NCBI GenBank assembly: GCA_047618565.1
Contig: JBLHKW010000057.1
Span: forward strand, 1-28,956
Origin: JBLHKW01 sp047618565
Lineage (GTDB): Bacteria > Planctomycetota > UBA1135 > GCA-002686595
Length of the DNA: 28,956 nucleotides
Direction of reading: 5' to 3'
Part shown: positions 15,312 through 23,148 of the stretch, in pieces
Numbering within the stretch: position 1 is the stretch's first letter
Layout of the letters: every line of letters begins with the position of its first letter
Made by a program: the position numbers and the translations under genes
Notes under the pieces: generated by a model
Databases searched by the model: none
Told to the model about the DNA's origin: nothing
The model's input: only the letters and a program-made list of their open reading frames with translations

Positions 15312-16799
15312 GTGACCGCACCGCTACAACGCTCTTCTCCGGCCGATGCCGATCGCTACCACCTCGCGTGGGCGGTCTGGCCCGCCGATCGCACGACGCC
15401 CACGCGGGCGTTCCTGACCCTGCGAGCGAGCGGCCACCAGGCCTGCCTGCTCGAGTCCGTCGACGGGCCGGCGCGCCTGGCGCGCTACTCCTTCGTCGGT
15501 CTGGATCCCGTCTCGAGATTCCACGGCGGGCCCAAGGAGAGCTGGCTGTCCACGGGTGACGAGCAGGAACGCATCGCCGCGCCCGCACACGAGGCCCTGC
15601 GACAGGTCGCCGCGCGCACGCGCACCCCCGCGCCGCCCGCCGGCCTTCCGCCGTTCTGCGGTGGCTGGATCGGCTGGTTCGCCTTCGAGTGGGCCAGCAC
15701 CCTGGAGCCGAGCGTCCCGCGCGCGAGCAATGACCCCTGGGATGTTCCCGACGCCACCTTCAACCTGGTGCAGGACCTGATCGCCTTCGACCACGCCGCG
15801 CAGAAGCTGTTCGTGATCTGCGCAGCGCCCGCGGGCGAGGCGGATTACGCGCAGGCGCAGGAGCGCATCGAGCGCGTCGCGCGCACGCTCGAGGCGGAGG
15901 CGCCCGAATCGGGCAGTTTCGAGCTGCTCGATCCCGAGCCGCGCGGACAGACTGAGAAGGCCGACTATCTGGCCGCCGTCGATCGCTTGCGCGACTCGAT
16001 TCGTCAGGGCGAGATCTTTCAGGGTGTCCTGTCCCAGCGCTTCGAGCAGCGCTTCGACGGGGACCCCTTCACCCTGTACCGCGCGCTCAGGCTCACGAAC
16101 GCCTCACCGCACATGTTCTTCTTCGAGGCGGATGGCATCTGCCTGGTCGGCTCCTCGCCGGAGCGCCTCGTGGCCGTCAAGAGCGGCACGGTCGAGGTCG
16201 TACCCATCGCCGGGACGCGCGCCCGCTCCGAGGATCCGGACGAGGATGAGCGCCTTGGCGCCGAATTGCGGGCCGACGAGAAGGAGTGCGCCGAGCACGA
16301 CATGCTGGTCGATCTGGCGCGCAACGACGTCGGCCGCATCGCCCGCATCGGAACGGTGCGCGTGAAGGAATACGCCGTGCTGGAGAAGTTCCCACGGGTG
16401 CAGCACCTGGTCAGCCGGGTCGAGGCCCAGCTGGCCTCCGGCCTCGATGCGATCGATGCGCTCGCGGCCTGTTTTCCCGCTGGCACCGTGAGCGGCGCCC
16501 CGAAGGTGCGCGCCATGCAGCTATTGGCGCAGGAAGAGGGCACGACCCGAGGTCCCTACGCGGGCGCGTTCGGCTATCTCGACGGTGCCGGGAACCTCGA
16601 CATGGCCATCTCCATCCGCACGATGGTGGTGCGCGACAACACCGTACACGTGCAGGCGGGCGCGGGCATCGTGTTCGACTCCCAGCCCGAGGCCGAGTAC
16701 GCCGAGACCCTGCAGAAGGCACGCGCGCTGTTCGAAGCGGTCGAGCTTGCGGGCTCGCCCGCGTTTCAGGCGCCCGATGCGAATGGACCGAAGCCGTGA
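15312..16799 (+). CDS. trpE: Anthranilate synthase component I
   Basis: TrpE converts chorismate plus ammonia to anthranilate and pyruvate, the first committed step of tryptophan synthesis. The 495-residue length is typical. The N-terminal region carries LLES at 46-49 followed by ARYSFVG, the element that binds tryptophan in feedback-inhibited enzymes, so end-product inhibition is likely. The chorismate-binding C-terminal half shows PIAGTR, DLARNDVGR, FPAGTVSGAPKVRAM and the GAGIVFDSQPEAEY segment. The start is GTG. The stop overlaps the trpG GTG (GTGA), coupling synthesis of the two subunits. The PIAGTR and Trp-site motifs favour TrpE over PabB. Confidence 0.97.
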   Translation: MTAPLQRSSPADADRYHLAWAVWPADRTTPTRAFLTLRASGHQACLLESVDGPARLARYSFVGLDPVSRFHGGPKESWLSTGDEQERIAAPAHEALRQVAARTRTPAPPAGLPPFCGGWIGWFAFEWASTLEPSVPRASNDPWDVPDATFNLVQDLIAFDHAAQKLFVICAAPAGEADYAQAQERIERVARTLEAEAPESGSFELLDPEPRGQTEKADYLAAVDRLRDSIRQGEIFQGVLSQRFEQRFDGDPFTLYRALRLTNASPHMFFFEADGICLVGSSPERLVAVKSGTVEVVPIAGTRARSEDPDEDERLGAELRADEKECAEHDMLVDLARNDVGRIARIGTVRVKEYAVLEKFPRVQHLVSRVEAQLASGLDAIDALAACFPAGTVSGAPKVRAMQLLAQEEGTTRGPYAGAFGYLDGAGNLDMAISIRTMVVRDNTVHVQAGAGIVFDSQPEAEYAETLQKARALFEAVELAGSPAFQAPDANGPKP

Positions 16800-17383
16800 T
16801 CTTCCTCATCGACAACTACGACTCGTTTACCTTCAACCTCTACCAGATGCTGGCGGAGCTGGGGGCAGAGGTCGAGGTGCACCGCAATGACGCGCTCAGC
16901 GTGGACGACGTGCTGGCGGCGGATCCCGCGGCCGTGGTCCTGAGCCCGGGGCCCGGTCGGCCGAGCGGCGCCGGAATCTGCCTCGATCTGCTGGAGCGCC
17001 TGCCCGAGAGCACACCGCTCCTGGGCGTCTGTCTAGGACACCAGGCCCTGGTCGAGCACTACGGCGGCGAGCTCGAGGTAGATGCGCAGCCCTTGCATGG
17101 CAAGAGCAGCGCGGTACATCACCACGGCGACGGGCTGATGAAGCACCTGACCAACCCGTTTCAGGCGGGGCGCTACCACTCGTTGCGTGCGATTCGAAAT
17201 TCGCTGCCCGAGGTGCTCAAGCTGAGCGCGTGGACGGAGGACGGACTGGTCATGGGCGTGGAGCACCGCGAAGCACCGCGCTTCGGCGTGCAGTTCCATC
17301 CGGAGTCCATCCTGACTCCCCAGGGCGGGCGCCTTCTGGCTCACTTCCTGGCTGCGGCGGGGCTGCCTGTCAGTGAGCGCTAA
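16796..17383 (+). CDS. trpG: Anthranilate synthase component II (glutamine amidotransferase)
   Basis: TrpG hydrolyses glutamine and channels ammonia to TrpE. The 195-residue class I amidotransferase begins with the family hallmark IDNYDSFTFNLYQ. It contains SPGPGRPS, the nucleophile Cys in LGVCLGHQ, and His and Glu in QFHPES. The GTG at 16796 overlaps the trpE stop; the same frame is open back to 16286 inside trpE, but that upstream part is an out-of-frame reading of trpE. It is a separate gene, not fused to TrpE or TrpD as in some bacteria. It could also serve PabB if the genome has one. Confidence 0.96.
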   Translation: MIFLIDNYDSFTFNLYQMLAELGAEVEVHRNDALSVDDVLAADPAAVVLSPGPGRPSGAGICLDLLERLPESTPLLGVCLGHQALVEHYGGELEVDAQPLHGKSSAVHHHGDGLMKHLTNPFQAGRYHSLRAIRNSLPEVLKLSAWTEDGLVMGVEHREAPRFGVQFHPESILTPQGGRLLAHFLAAAGLPVSER

Positions 17384-17389
17384 GAAGCC

Positions 17390-18418
17390 ATGGAGCTCCA
17401 GGACGCTCTGAGAGTCGTTGCGAAGGGGGAGACCCTGACGCGCGAGCAGGCGCGCGCGATCTTCGCCAATGCCCTGCGGCCGGATACCTCTCCCGTCGTC
17501 TTTGGGGCCTTCCTGACGGCGCTCGCCCAGCGCGGCGAGACGGCCGAGGAGATCACCGGCGCCGCCGACGCGCTGCGCGCCTCGATGACGCCTTTCGAGG
17601 CAACCGGGATGTCGGACGCCATCGACACCTGCGGGACCGGCGGAGATGGGCTCGGAACCTTCAACATCAGCACCGCGGCCGCGATCGTGGCCTGTGCCGC
17701 GGGCGCGCGCGTGGTCAAGCACGGCAACCGCAACCTCTCGTCCCGCTGCGGCAGTGCCGACCTGCTCGAGGCCGCCGGGATCCCGATGGGGCTCGGGCCC
17801 GAGGCGAGCGCAAGGGTCTTCGAGGAGGTCGGGATCACGTTCCTGTTCGCACCGGTCTTCCATCCGACCATGCGCTTCGCGGCGCCGGTGCGCGCGGCCC
17901 TGGGCATCCGGACCGTGTTCAACTACCTGGGCCCGGTCTGCAATCCGGCTCGCGTCAAGCGCCAGCTGCTCGGTACGAGCGATCCCGCGCGTCTGAAGGA
18001 CTTTGCGCGCGTGCTGGAGCAGCTGGGGCATCAGCGCGCGTACGTAGTGCACGGTGCCGGCGGCGCCGATGAACTGACCCTGGCCGGAAGCAACCAGGTC
18101 GCCCGAGTGGGCGACGCACCTGATGAGTGTTTCGAGGCGACTGCCCTGGGGCTGCGCAGCGCGGATGTGAGCGAGCTCGCGGGCGGTGGTCCGAGCGCGA
18201 ACCTGACGCTGCTGTTCGGCCTCCTTGGCGCGGACGCCGGCGCGCTGCGGGACGCGGTCCTGCTCAACAGCGCTTGTGCACTAGTGGTGGCCGGAGTCGC
18301 CGAGAGTGCGGCCGACGGCGTCGAACGGGCGCGTGAGGCGATCGACAGCGGCGCTGCCTTCCTGAAGCTGGATACCTGGCGCAAGGTCGCCAGCAAGCTG
18401 GACGGAGACGGGGCATGA
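17390..18418 (+). CDS. trpD: Anthranilate phosphoribosyltransferase
   Basis: TrpD transfers the phosphoribosyl group of PRPP to anthranilate. The 342-residue product has the usual length and motifs: the phosphate/PRPP-binding DTCGTGGDGLGTFNIST (79-95), KHGNRNLSSRCGSADLLEA (110-128), the NYLGPVCNPARVKRQLLG segment and VHGAGGADEL. The start lies six bases after the trpG stop and the gene ends in an ATGA overlap with trpC. No residue expected for PRPP or Mg binding in the two main loops appears to be missing. Confidence 0.96.
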   Translation: MELQDALRVVAKGETLTREQARAIFANALRPDTSPVVFGAFLTALAQRGETAEEITGAADALRASMTPFEATGMSDAIDTCGTGGDGLGTFNISTAAAIVACAAGARVVKHGNRNLSSRCGSADLLEAAGIPMGLGPEASARVFEEVGITFLFAPVFHPTMRFAAPVRAALGIRTVFNYLGPVCNPARVKRQLLGTSDPARLKDFARVLEQLGHQRAYVVHGAGGADELTLAGSNQVARVGDAPDECFEATALGLRSADVSELAGGGPSANLTLLFGLLGADAGALRDAVLLNSACALVVAGVAESAADGVERAREAIDSGAAFLKLDTWRKVASKLDGDGA

Positions 18419-19206
18419 CGACCGGGACCCGGCTGGATCCGATCCTGGAGTCCGTGCGCGAGCAAGCGGCACTGCGTAGGCGGCAGCAGAGCGTCGCGGA
18501 CCTGCGCGCGGAACTCGAGCCGGACCCGGCGCGACGCGAACGCTTCGTGGCGGGCCTGCGCGCGGACGGTCTGAGCATCATCGCCGAGTGCAAGCGCCGC
18601 TCGCCGTCGGTGGGGGAGCTCTCCGGGGAAGTCGACCTGCTGGAGCGCGCGCAGTCCTATGCTCGAGGCGGGGCTGACGCCCTGTCCGTTCTGACCGAAT
18701 CCAATCACTTTGGTGGTGCCCCCGCTGACCTCGCGCAGGTGGCGCAGGCTGGTCTGCCGCGCCTGCGCAAGGACTTCCTGCTCGACGAAGGCATGCTGCT
18801 CGAGAGCGTGGCCATGGGGGCCGATGCGGTCCTGTTGCTGGTCGTCTGCCTGCCCGGTGGACAGCTCGAGGAGATGCGCGCCCTGGCCCGGGAATGCGGA
18901 CTGGCCGTACTCGTGGAGATCCACCACCCGCGCGAGCTCGAGCGCGCCGTCGCGGTGGAACCCGATTGTCTGGGCGTGAACGCGCGCGACCTGACCACCT
19001 TCGAGGTGGACCTGCAGACGGTCGTCGAGCGCCTGCCCGAGGTTCCGGATAGCTGCGTGCGCATCGCGGAGAGCGGCTTGCGCACCATCGATGACCTGCA
19101 GCGCGTACGCGCGGCTGGCGCCGACGCGGTGCTCGTCGGCGAGACCCTCATGCGCGCGGCGTCGCCGGAAGAGACCCTGCGCAGCTGGAAGGCGGCCTGC
19201 AAGTGA
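18415..19206 (+). CDS. trpC: Indole-3-glycerol phosphate synthase
   Basis: TrpC closes the indole ring, converting CdRP to indole-3-glycerol phosphate with loss of CO2 and water. The 263-residue (beta/alpha)8 enzyme shows IIAECKRRSPS with Glu58 and Lys60, SVLTESNHFGG, RKDF with Lys119, VEIHHPREL with Glu168, LGVNARDL, and IAESGL, covering the usual catalytic set. It is a stand-alone protein, not fused to TrpF as in E. coli. Overlaps of four bases link it to trpD (ATGA) and trpF (GTGA). Confidence 0.97.
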   Translation: MTTGTRLDPILESVREQAALRRRQQSVADLRAELEPDPARRERFVAGLRADGLSIIAECKRRSPSVGELSGEVDLLERAQSYARGGADALSVLTESNHFGGAPADLAQVAQAGLPRLRKDFLLDEGMLLESVAMGADAVLLLVVCLPGGQLEEMRALARECGLAVLVEIHHPRELERAVAVEPDCLGVNARDLTTFEVDLQTVVERLPEVPDSCVRIAESGLRTIDDLQRVRAAGADAVLVGETLMRAASPEETLRSWKAACK

Positions 19207-19847
19207 CCGGATCCGGGATGCAGCTTCCGCAGGTCAAGATCTGCGGCCTGACGCGTGCCACGGACGTGCGCCATGCGGTCGCGGCCGGCGCCGACGCGCT
19301 CGGGTTCGTGCATCACGCTCCCTCTCCTCGCCACGTGGAGCGCGCCCGGTTGATCGAACTCCTCGCGGACGCGCCCGCCCACCTGTGGACGGTGCTCGTG
19401 CTGGTGGATTCGACCCCTGAGGCCGCTCTCGATCTGTGCGCGGTCACGGGTGCAGGGTGCGTGCAGCTCTGCGGATCCGAGGACGTGGCGCTGTGGCGCG
19501 ACTGCCCGCTGCCCATCCTGCGCCGCATCCCGGTCGATGACGACGGACGCGCGCAGCTCGAGCGCTGGCAGGGTGTGGCCTGCGGCTTCGTGCTGGATCA
19601 TCCCATCGGCCCCGGTGGCAGCGGCCGCACCGTCTCGCCCGAGCTGGCCGCGGAACTGGCTGCGGCAGCGCCCTGCTTGTTAGCCGGGGGCCTCGATCCG
19701 GACAACGTGGGCAGACGCATCGAGGCCGTCCGGCCGCGGGGCGTGGACGCCTCGTCACGTCTCGAATGCGCGCCGGGCGAGAAGGATCACGCGCGCGTCG
19801 AACGATTCATCCAGACTGCCCGCCGAGCCTTCGCAATCACGGCCTGA
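19203..19847 (+). CDS. trpF: Phosphoribosylanthranilate isomerase
   Basis: TrpF performs the Amadori rearrangement of phosphoribosylanthranilate to CdRP. The 214-residue (beta/alpha)8 product carries the catalytic Cys14 in VKICGLTR, the loop GFVHHAPSPRHV, Asp132 in VLDHPIGPGGSG, and the C-terminal phosphate site AGGLDPDNV plus GVDASSRLECAPGEKD. The usual GVDVSSGVE is slightly altered (GVDASSRLE). The GTG at 19203 overlaps the trpC stop; an ATG at 19218 (codon 6) is an alternative close to the conserved start. The gene ends one base before the trpB ATG. Confidence 0.95.
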   Translation: MTGSGMQLPQVKICGLTRATDVRHAVAAGADALGFVHHAPSPRHVERARLIELLADAPAHLWTVLVLVDSTPEAALDLCAVTGAGCVQLCGSEDVALWRDCPLPILRRIPVDDDGRAQLERWQGVACGFVLDHPIGPGGSGRTVSPELAAELAAAAPCLLAGGLDPDNVGRRIEAVRPRGVDASSRLECAPGEKDHARVERFIQTARRAFAITA

Positions 19848-19848
19848 T

Positions 19849-21039
19849 ATGTCCGAACCGACCTTCAAGAAACCCACGCGCTTCGGTGCCTTCGGCGGGG
19901 TCTACGCGCCCGAGACCCTGATGGCCAACCTGATCGAACTGGAACGGGCCTGGCTCGATTCGGCCACCGACGCGGGCTTTCAGCGCGATCTCTCCGAGTA
20001 CCTCGAGCACTACGCGGGGCGTCCGACAGCGCTGACCCACGTGCAGCGCTTCTCGGAAGAGCTGGGCGTCGAGGTGTGGCTCAAGCGCGAGGACCTGCTG
20101 CACACGGGCGCGCACAAGCTGAACAACACCCTCGGACAGTGCCTGCTCGCCAAGCGCATGGGAAAGCAGCGCATCCTGGCCGAGACCGGCGCCGGGCAGC
20201 ACGGGGTCGCGACCGCGACGGCATGCGCGCTGCTCGGACTCGACTGCACCGTGTACATGGGTTCGGTGGACGCGGCGCGGCAGCGGCCGAACCTGCTGCG
20301 CATGGAACTCCTGGGGGCCGAGGTGAAGCTGGTCGAGAACGGGCAGAAGACCCTGAAGGATGCCATCAACGAGGCCATGCGCGACTGGGTCAGTCATCCG
20401 GAGGACAGCCACTACGTGCTCGGTAGCGCACTCGGTCCGCATCCCTTCCCGTCGATCGTGGCGGGCTATCAGGAGATCATCGGGCGCGAGGCGCGACGCC
20501 AGATACTCGAGCGCGCGGGTGGATTGCCGGACATGGCCGTGGCCTGCGTGGGCGGTGGCAGCAACGCGATCGGCCTCTTCCGGGCCTTCGTCGCCGACGG
20601 CGACGTGCAGCTGGTCGGCGTCGAGGCGGGCGGCGAGGGCGTCTCGTCCGGCAAGCACGCCGCGCGCTTCGCGGACGGCTCACCGGGTGTGTTGCACGGC
20701 TCCTACTCGTTCTTGCTTCAGGACGAGGACGGACAGGTGCGTCCGACCCACAGCATCAGTGCGGGGCTCGACTATCCGGCCGTGGGTCCCGAGCACGCCG
20801 CGCTGCGCGAGTCGGGGCGTGCGCGCTTCGAGTCGGCCACCGACGCGCAGGCGCTCGAGGGCTTTCAGTTGCTCGCGCGTACGGAGGGCATCTTGCCGGC
20901 GCTCGAATCCAGCCATGCGCTCGGGTGGGTCTCCGCCGAGCGCGCTTCACTGGCGGGCAAGCGCGTCCTGATCAACCTCTCCGGTCGCGGCGACAAGGAC
21001 CTCGACTCCCTGGGCCCGTTGCTCGGAGGTGCCTCGTGA
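19849..21039 (+). CDS. trpB: Tryptophan synthase beta chain
   Basis: TrpB condenses indole with serine in a PLP-dependent reaction. The 396-residue product begins with the family's FGAFGGVYAPETL. It has the PLP lysine Lys90 in HTGAHKLNNT, the catalytic Glu112 in AETGAGQHG, and the PLP-phosphate loop VGGGSNAIG. The conserved HSISAGLDYPAVGPEHA segment, with the residues of the COMM and monovalent-cation regions, identifies the standard TrpB1 type that partners with TrpA. The gene starts one base after trpF and overlaps trpA by a GTGA. Confidence 0.98.
   Translation: MSEPTFKKPTRFGAFGGVYAPETLMANLIELERAWLDSATDAGFQRDLSEYLEHYAGRPTALTHVQRFSEELGVEVWLKREDLLHTGAHKLNNTLGQCLLAKRMGKQRILAETGAGQHGVATATACALLGLDCTVYMGSVDAARQRPNLLRMELLGAEVKLVENGQKTLKDAINEAMRDWVSHPEDSHYVLGSALGPHPFPSIVAGYQEIIGREARRQILERAGGLPDMAVACVGGGSNAIGLFRAFVADGDVQLVGVEAGGEGVSSGKHAARFADGSPGVLHGSYSFLLQDEDGQVRPTHSISAGLDYPAVGPEHAALRESGRARFESATDAQALEGFQLLARTEGILPALESSHALGWVSAERASLAGKRVLINLSGRGDKDLDSLGPLLGGAS
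21025..21030 (+). promoter_or_regulatory. Ribosome binding site for trpA
   Basis: GGAGGT lies inside the end of trpB, five bases before the GTG at 21036. It decides that start over the in-frame ATG at 20925. Confidence 0.7.
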
Positions 21040-21878
21040 GCGGGCGGCTCGAGCGGCGCACCCAGGAGCTTCAAGCGGCCGGAAGCTGCGGCATCGCGCC
21101 CTACGTGACGGCGGGCGATGGGGGACTTCAACGCACGGGCGAGATCCTGCACGCCCTGGAGCGAGCGGGCGCCGCCTGCGTCGAGCTGGGTGTGCCCTTC
21201 AGCGATCCGATCGCGGACGGCCCGATCCTCCAGGCCGCGGCCCAGCGCGCTCTCGAGCAGGGCACGAGCTTGACCGGGATCCTGGACTGCGTGCGCGCGT
21301 ACCGCGCTGCCGGGGGCGAGCTTCCGATCGCCCTGTTCAGCTACGCGAACCCGCTCATCGGTCCACGCACGGGCTCGCTTGCAACGCGTTGGCGGGCGGC
21401 ATGTGCGGACCTGAAGGATGCCGGGGTCGACGCGTTGCTGGTCCCGGACTTGCCGATCGAGGAGGGCGCTGATCTCGGTAGTGCCGCCGGGGAGCACGAC
21501 CTCGCGCCTATCTTCTTCGTGTCCCCGACGACCTCGCCCGAACGTATCGTCCAGGCGGCAGAGGCGAGTCGCGGCTTTCTCTATGCCATCGGACGCACCG
21601 GCATCACCGGTGCGCGGGCCGAGCTGGGTCAGGAGACCGAGGCGTTCCTGAAGAACATCCGCGCGGCTACGGGCCTGCCGATAGGCGTCGGGTTCGGCAT
21701 CGCTGACGCGCAGCAGGTGCGCATCGTCGCCCAGCACGCCGAGCTCGCCATCGTGGGCTCCGCGATCGTGCAGTACATCCACGAGGCGGCTCAGCGCGAT
21801 CCTGCCTCCTCGACGGGTGCGGCGGTAAAGGCCGCAGGGCAGTTCGTCACTCAGCTACAGAAAGGGCTCCCATCATGA
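21036..21878 (+). CDS. trpA: Tryptophan synthase alpha chain
   Basis: TrpA cleaves indole-3-glycerol phosphate and passes indole through a tunnel to TrpB. The 280-residue TIM barrel has the catalytic pair Glu50 (CVELGVPFSDPIADGP) and Asp61, the VPDLPIEEGADL segment, FFVSPTTSPERI, and the glycine-rich phosphate loops ending in VGFGIADAQQV and IVGSAIVQYI. The frame is open 111 bases upstream inside trpB, but the GTG at 21036 sits in a GTGA overlap with GGAGGT five bases before it. The stop overlaps the next gene by ATGA, so translation continues into the pseudo-chorismate-mutase gene. Confidence 0.97.
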   Translation: MSGRLERRTQELQAAGSCGIAPYVTAGDGGLQRTGEILHALERAGAACVELGVPFSDPIADGPILQAAAQRALEQGTSLTGILDCVRAYRAAGGELPIALFSYANPLIGPRTGSLATRWRAACADLKDAGVDALLVPDLPIEEGADLGSAAGEHDLAPIFFVSPTTSPERIVQAAEASRGFLYAIGRTGITGARAELGQETEAFLKNIRAATGLPIGVGFGIADAQQVRIVAQHAELAIVGSAIVQYIHEAAQRDPASSTGAAVKAAGQFVTQLQKGLPS

Positions 21879-22102
21879 GGAACAACCTGCGCGACCAGCT
21901 CGCTCGACTCGATCGAGCCATCCTGGCGCTCTTCAACGAACGCGCGCGCCTGGTGGCCGAGGGCGACGAATCCCTGGCTAACGCGTCCATCGAGGATCTG
22001 CTGCGGCGCAGCGAGGGGCCCTTCGGCGCCGATGCCCTCAGGGAGGCATTTCGCTGGATCGACGCCGGCTGCAGCACGGAAGGTGAGGGCCGCGAGCGAT
22101 GA
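21875..22102 (+). CDS. Short degenerate chorismate-mutase-like (AroQ) protein, possible DAHP synthase regulator
   Basis: This 75-residue product aligns with the AroQ chorismate mutase domain found at the N-terminus of Bacillus-type DAHP synthases. Its LRDQLARLDRAILALFNERARLV matches helix 1 (LRxxxDxxNxxILxLxNER), and SEGPFGADALREAFRWIDAG matches the C-terminal GPF...IFKEIFKAG helix. Between them about a dozen residues are missing, including the segment with the active-site Lys (K39 of the E. coli enzyme) and the DxxRE residues. The two helix-1 Arg equivalents (Arg6 and that of NER) remain. Mutase activity is therefore doubtful. It overlaps trpA (ATGA) and the DAHP synthase gene (ATGA), which suggests a regulatory partner of the latter. 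Full-length AroQ domains are about 90 residues. Confidence 0.65.
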   Translation: MRNNLRDQLARLDRAILALFNERARLVAEGDESLANASIEDLLRRSEGPFGADALREAFRWIDAGCSTEGEGRER

Positions 22103-23136
22103 TCCTGCATCTCGTCGCCGGCACTCCGGCGGATGCCGTGCACGCCCTTCGTCTCGAGCTCGAGCGCGAGGGCCTGCGCACCGTGCTCTCGCCCGAGGCC
22201 TCGCGTCCGATCGTTGCCCTGCTCGACAGCGCGCCGAAGGCCCTGGTTGAGGACCTGCGCAAGCGGCGCGACGTCGAGTCGATCCACGTGCCCGAGGGCG
22301 ACTGGCGCCTCGTCGATCGCAGCTTCCGGCGCGATCCCACGGTCGTCGACGTGGGCGGTGTGCGCATCGGCGGCGGCCACGTGGTCGTCATCGCGGGCCC
22401 GTGCAGTGTCGAGGGCGCCGACTTCATGCACGAGGCTGCGCGCTGCGTGGCGCGCGCCGGGGCCCACATTCTGCGCGGCGGCGCCTTCAAGCCGCGCTCG
22501 AGCCCCTACGCCTTCCAGGGTTTCGGAGTCGAGGGCCTGCGCCAGCTCAAGGACGCCGGCGAGGCCACGGGCCTGCCCGTCGTGAGCGAGATCATGGACG
22601 CCGCCGACGTGCCCGCCTTCCTGGACCAGGGCATCGACTGCCTGCAGATCGGCGCGCGCAACATGCAGAACTTCACCCTGCTGAAGGCCGTCGCGCGCGC
22701 ACGCCGCCCGGTGCTGCTCAAGCGCGGCCTGTCCGCAACCCTCAAGGAATGGCTGCACGCCGCCGAGTATCTCGCCGCCGGCGGCTGCCAGGACATCCTG
22801 CTGTGCGAACGCGGCATCCGCACCTTCGAGACCGCCACGCGCAACACCCTCGACCTGACCATCCTGCCGCTCCTGCGCGAATGGTCGCACCTACCGGTCA
22901 TCGTCGACCCGGCCCACGCCGCCGGCATCGCGCGCCTGATCCCGGTCCTCTCGCGCGCCAGCGTCGCCGCCGACGCCGACGGCGTGGCGGTCGAAGTCCA
23001 CCCACGCCCCGAGGACGCGCGCAGCGACGGCCCCCAGGCGCTACTCCCCGGTGAACTCGCGGGCATCGTCGCCGACGCCCGCATCATGGCCGCAGTCACC
23101 GGCCGGCGCCTGCACGCCCGACCGGCTCGTTCCTGA
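22099..23136 (+). CDS. aroF: 3-deoxy-7-phosphoheptulonate (DAHP) synthase, type I-beta with N-terminal ferredoxin-like domain
   Basis: The enzyme condenses phosphoenolpyruvate and erythrose 4-phosphate, the first step of the shikimate pathway. Residues 1-85 match the ferredoxin-like regulatory domain of the Thermotoga-type enzyme, which binds aromatic amino acids and gates the active site. The barrel follows: AGPCSVE with metal ligand Cys102, LRGGAFKPRSSPYAFQG, IGARNMQNF, LLKRGLSAT, ERGIRTFETATRNTLD, VDPAH with His273, VEVHP with Glu299, and Asp310 in SDG. All four metal ligands are present. The ATG overlaps the chorismate-mutase-like gene. Placement at the end of the trp genes would tie carbon entry to tryptophan demand. 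The last stop is 12 bases from the convergent typA stop, with no room for a separate terminator. Confidence 0.95.
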   Translation: MILHLVAGTPADAVHALRLELEREGLRTVLSPEASRPIVALLDSAPKALVEDLRKRRDVESIHVPEGDWRLVDRSFRRDPTVVDVGGVRIGGGHVVVIAGPCSVEGADFMHEAARCVARAGAHILRGGAFKPRSSPYAFQGFGVEGLRQLKDAGEATGLPVVSEIMDAADVPAFLDQGIDCLQIGARNMQNFTLLKAVARARRPVLLKRGLSATLKEWLHAAEYLAAGGCQDILLCERGIRTFETATRNTLDLTILPLLREWSHLPVIVDPAHAAGIARLIPVLSRASVAADADGVAVEVHPRPEDARSDGPQALLPGELAGIVADARIMAAVTGRRLHARPARS

Positions 23137-23148
23137 GGCCGCCGCGGA

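Noticed and set aside
16286..16795. Extension of the trpG frame upstream into trpE
   Set aside because: The extension is Arg/Gly-rich out-of-frame trpE. Known TrpG proteins start at the IDNYDSFT segment, and a GTGA overlap start exists at 16796.
21875..22102. Functional chorismate mutase (aroQ/pheA-type)
   Set aside because: The middle segment with the active-site Lys and acidic residues is missing, and an active mutase would drain chorismate from the trp pathway it sits in. A regulatory or remnant role is kept instead.
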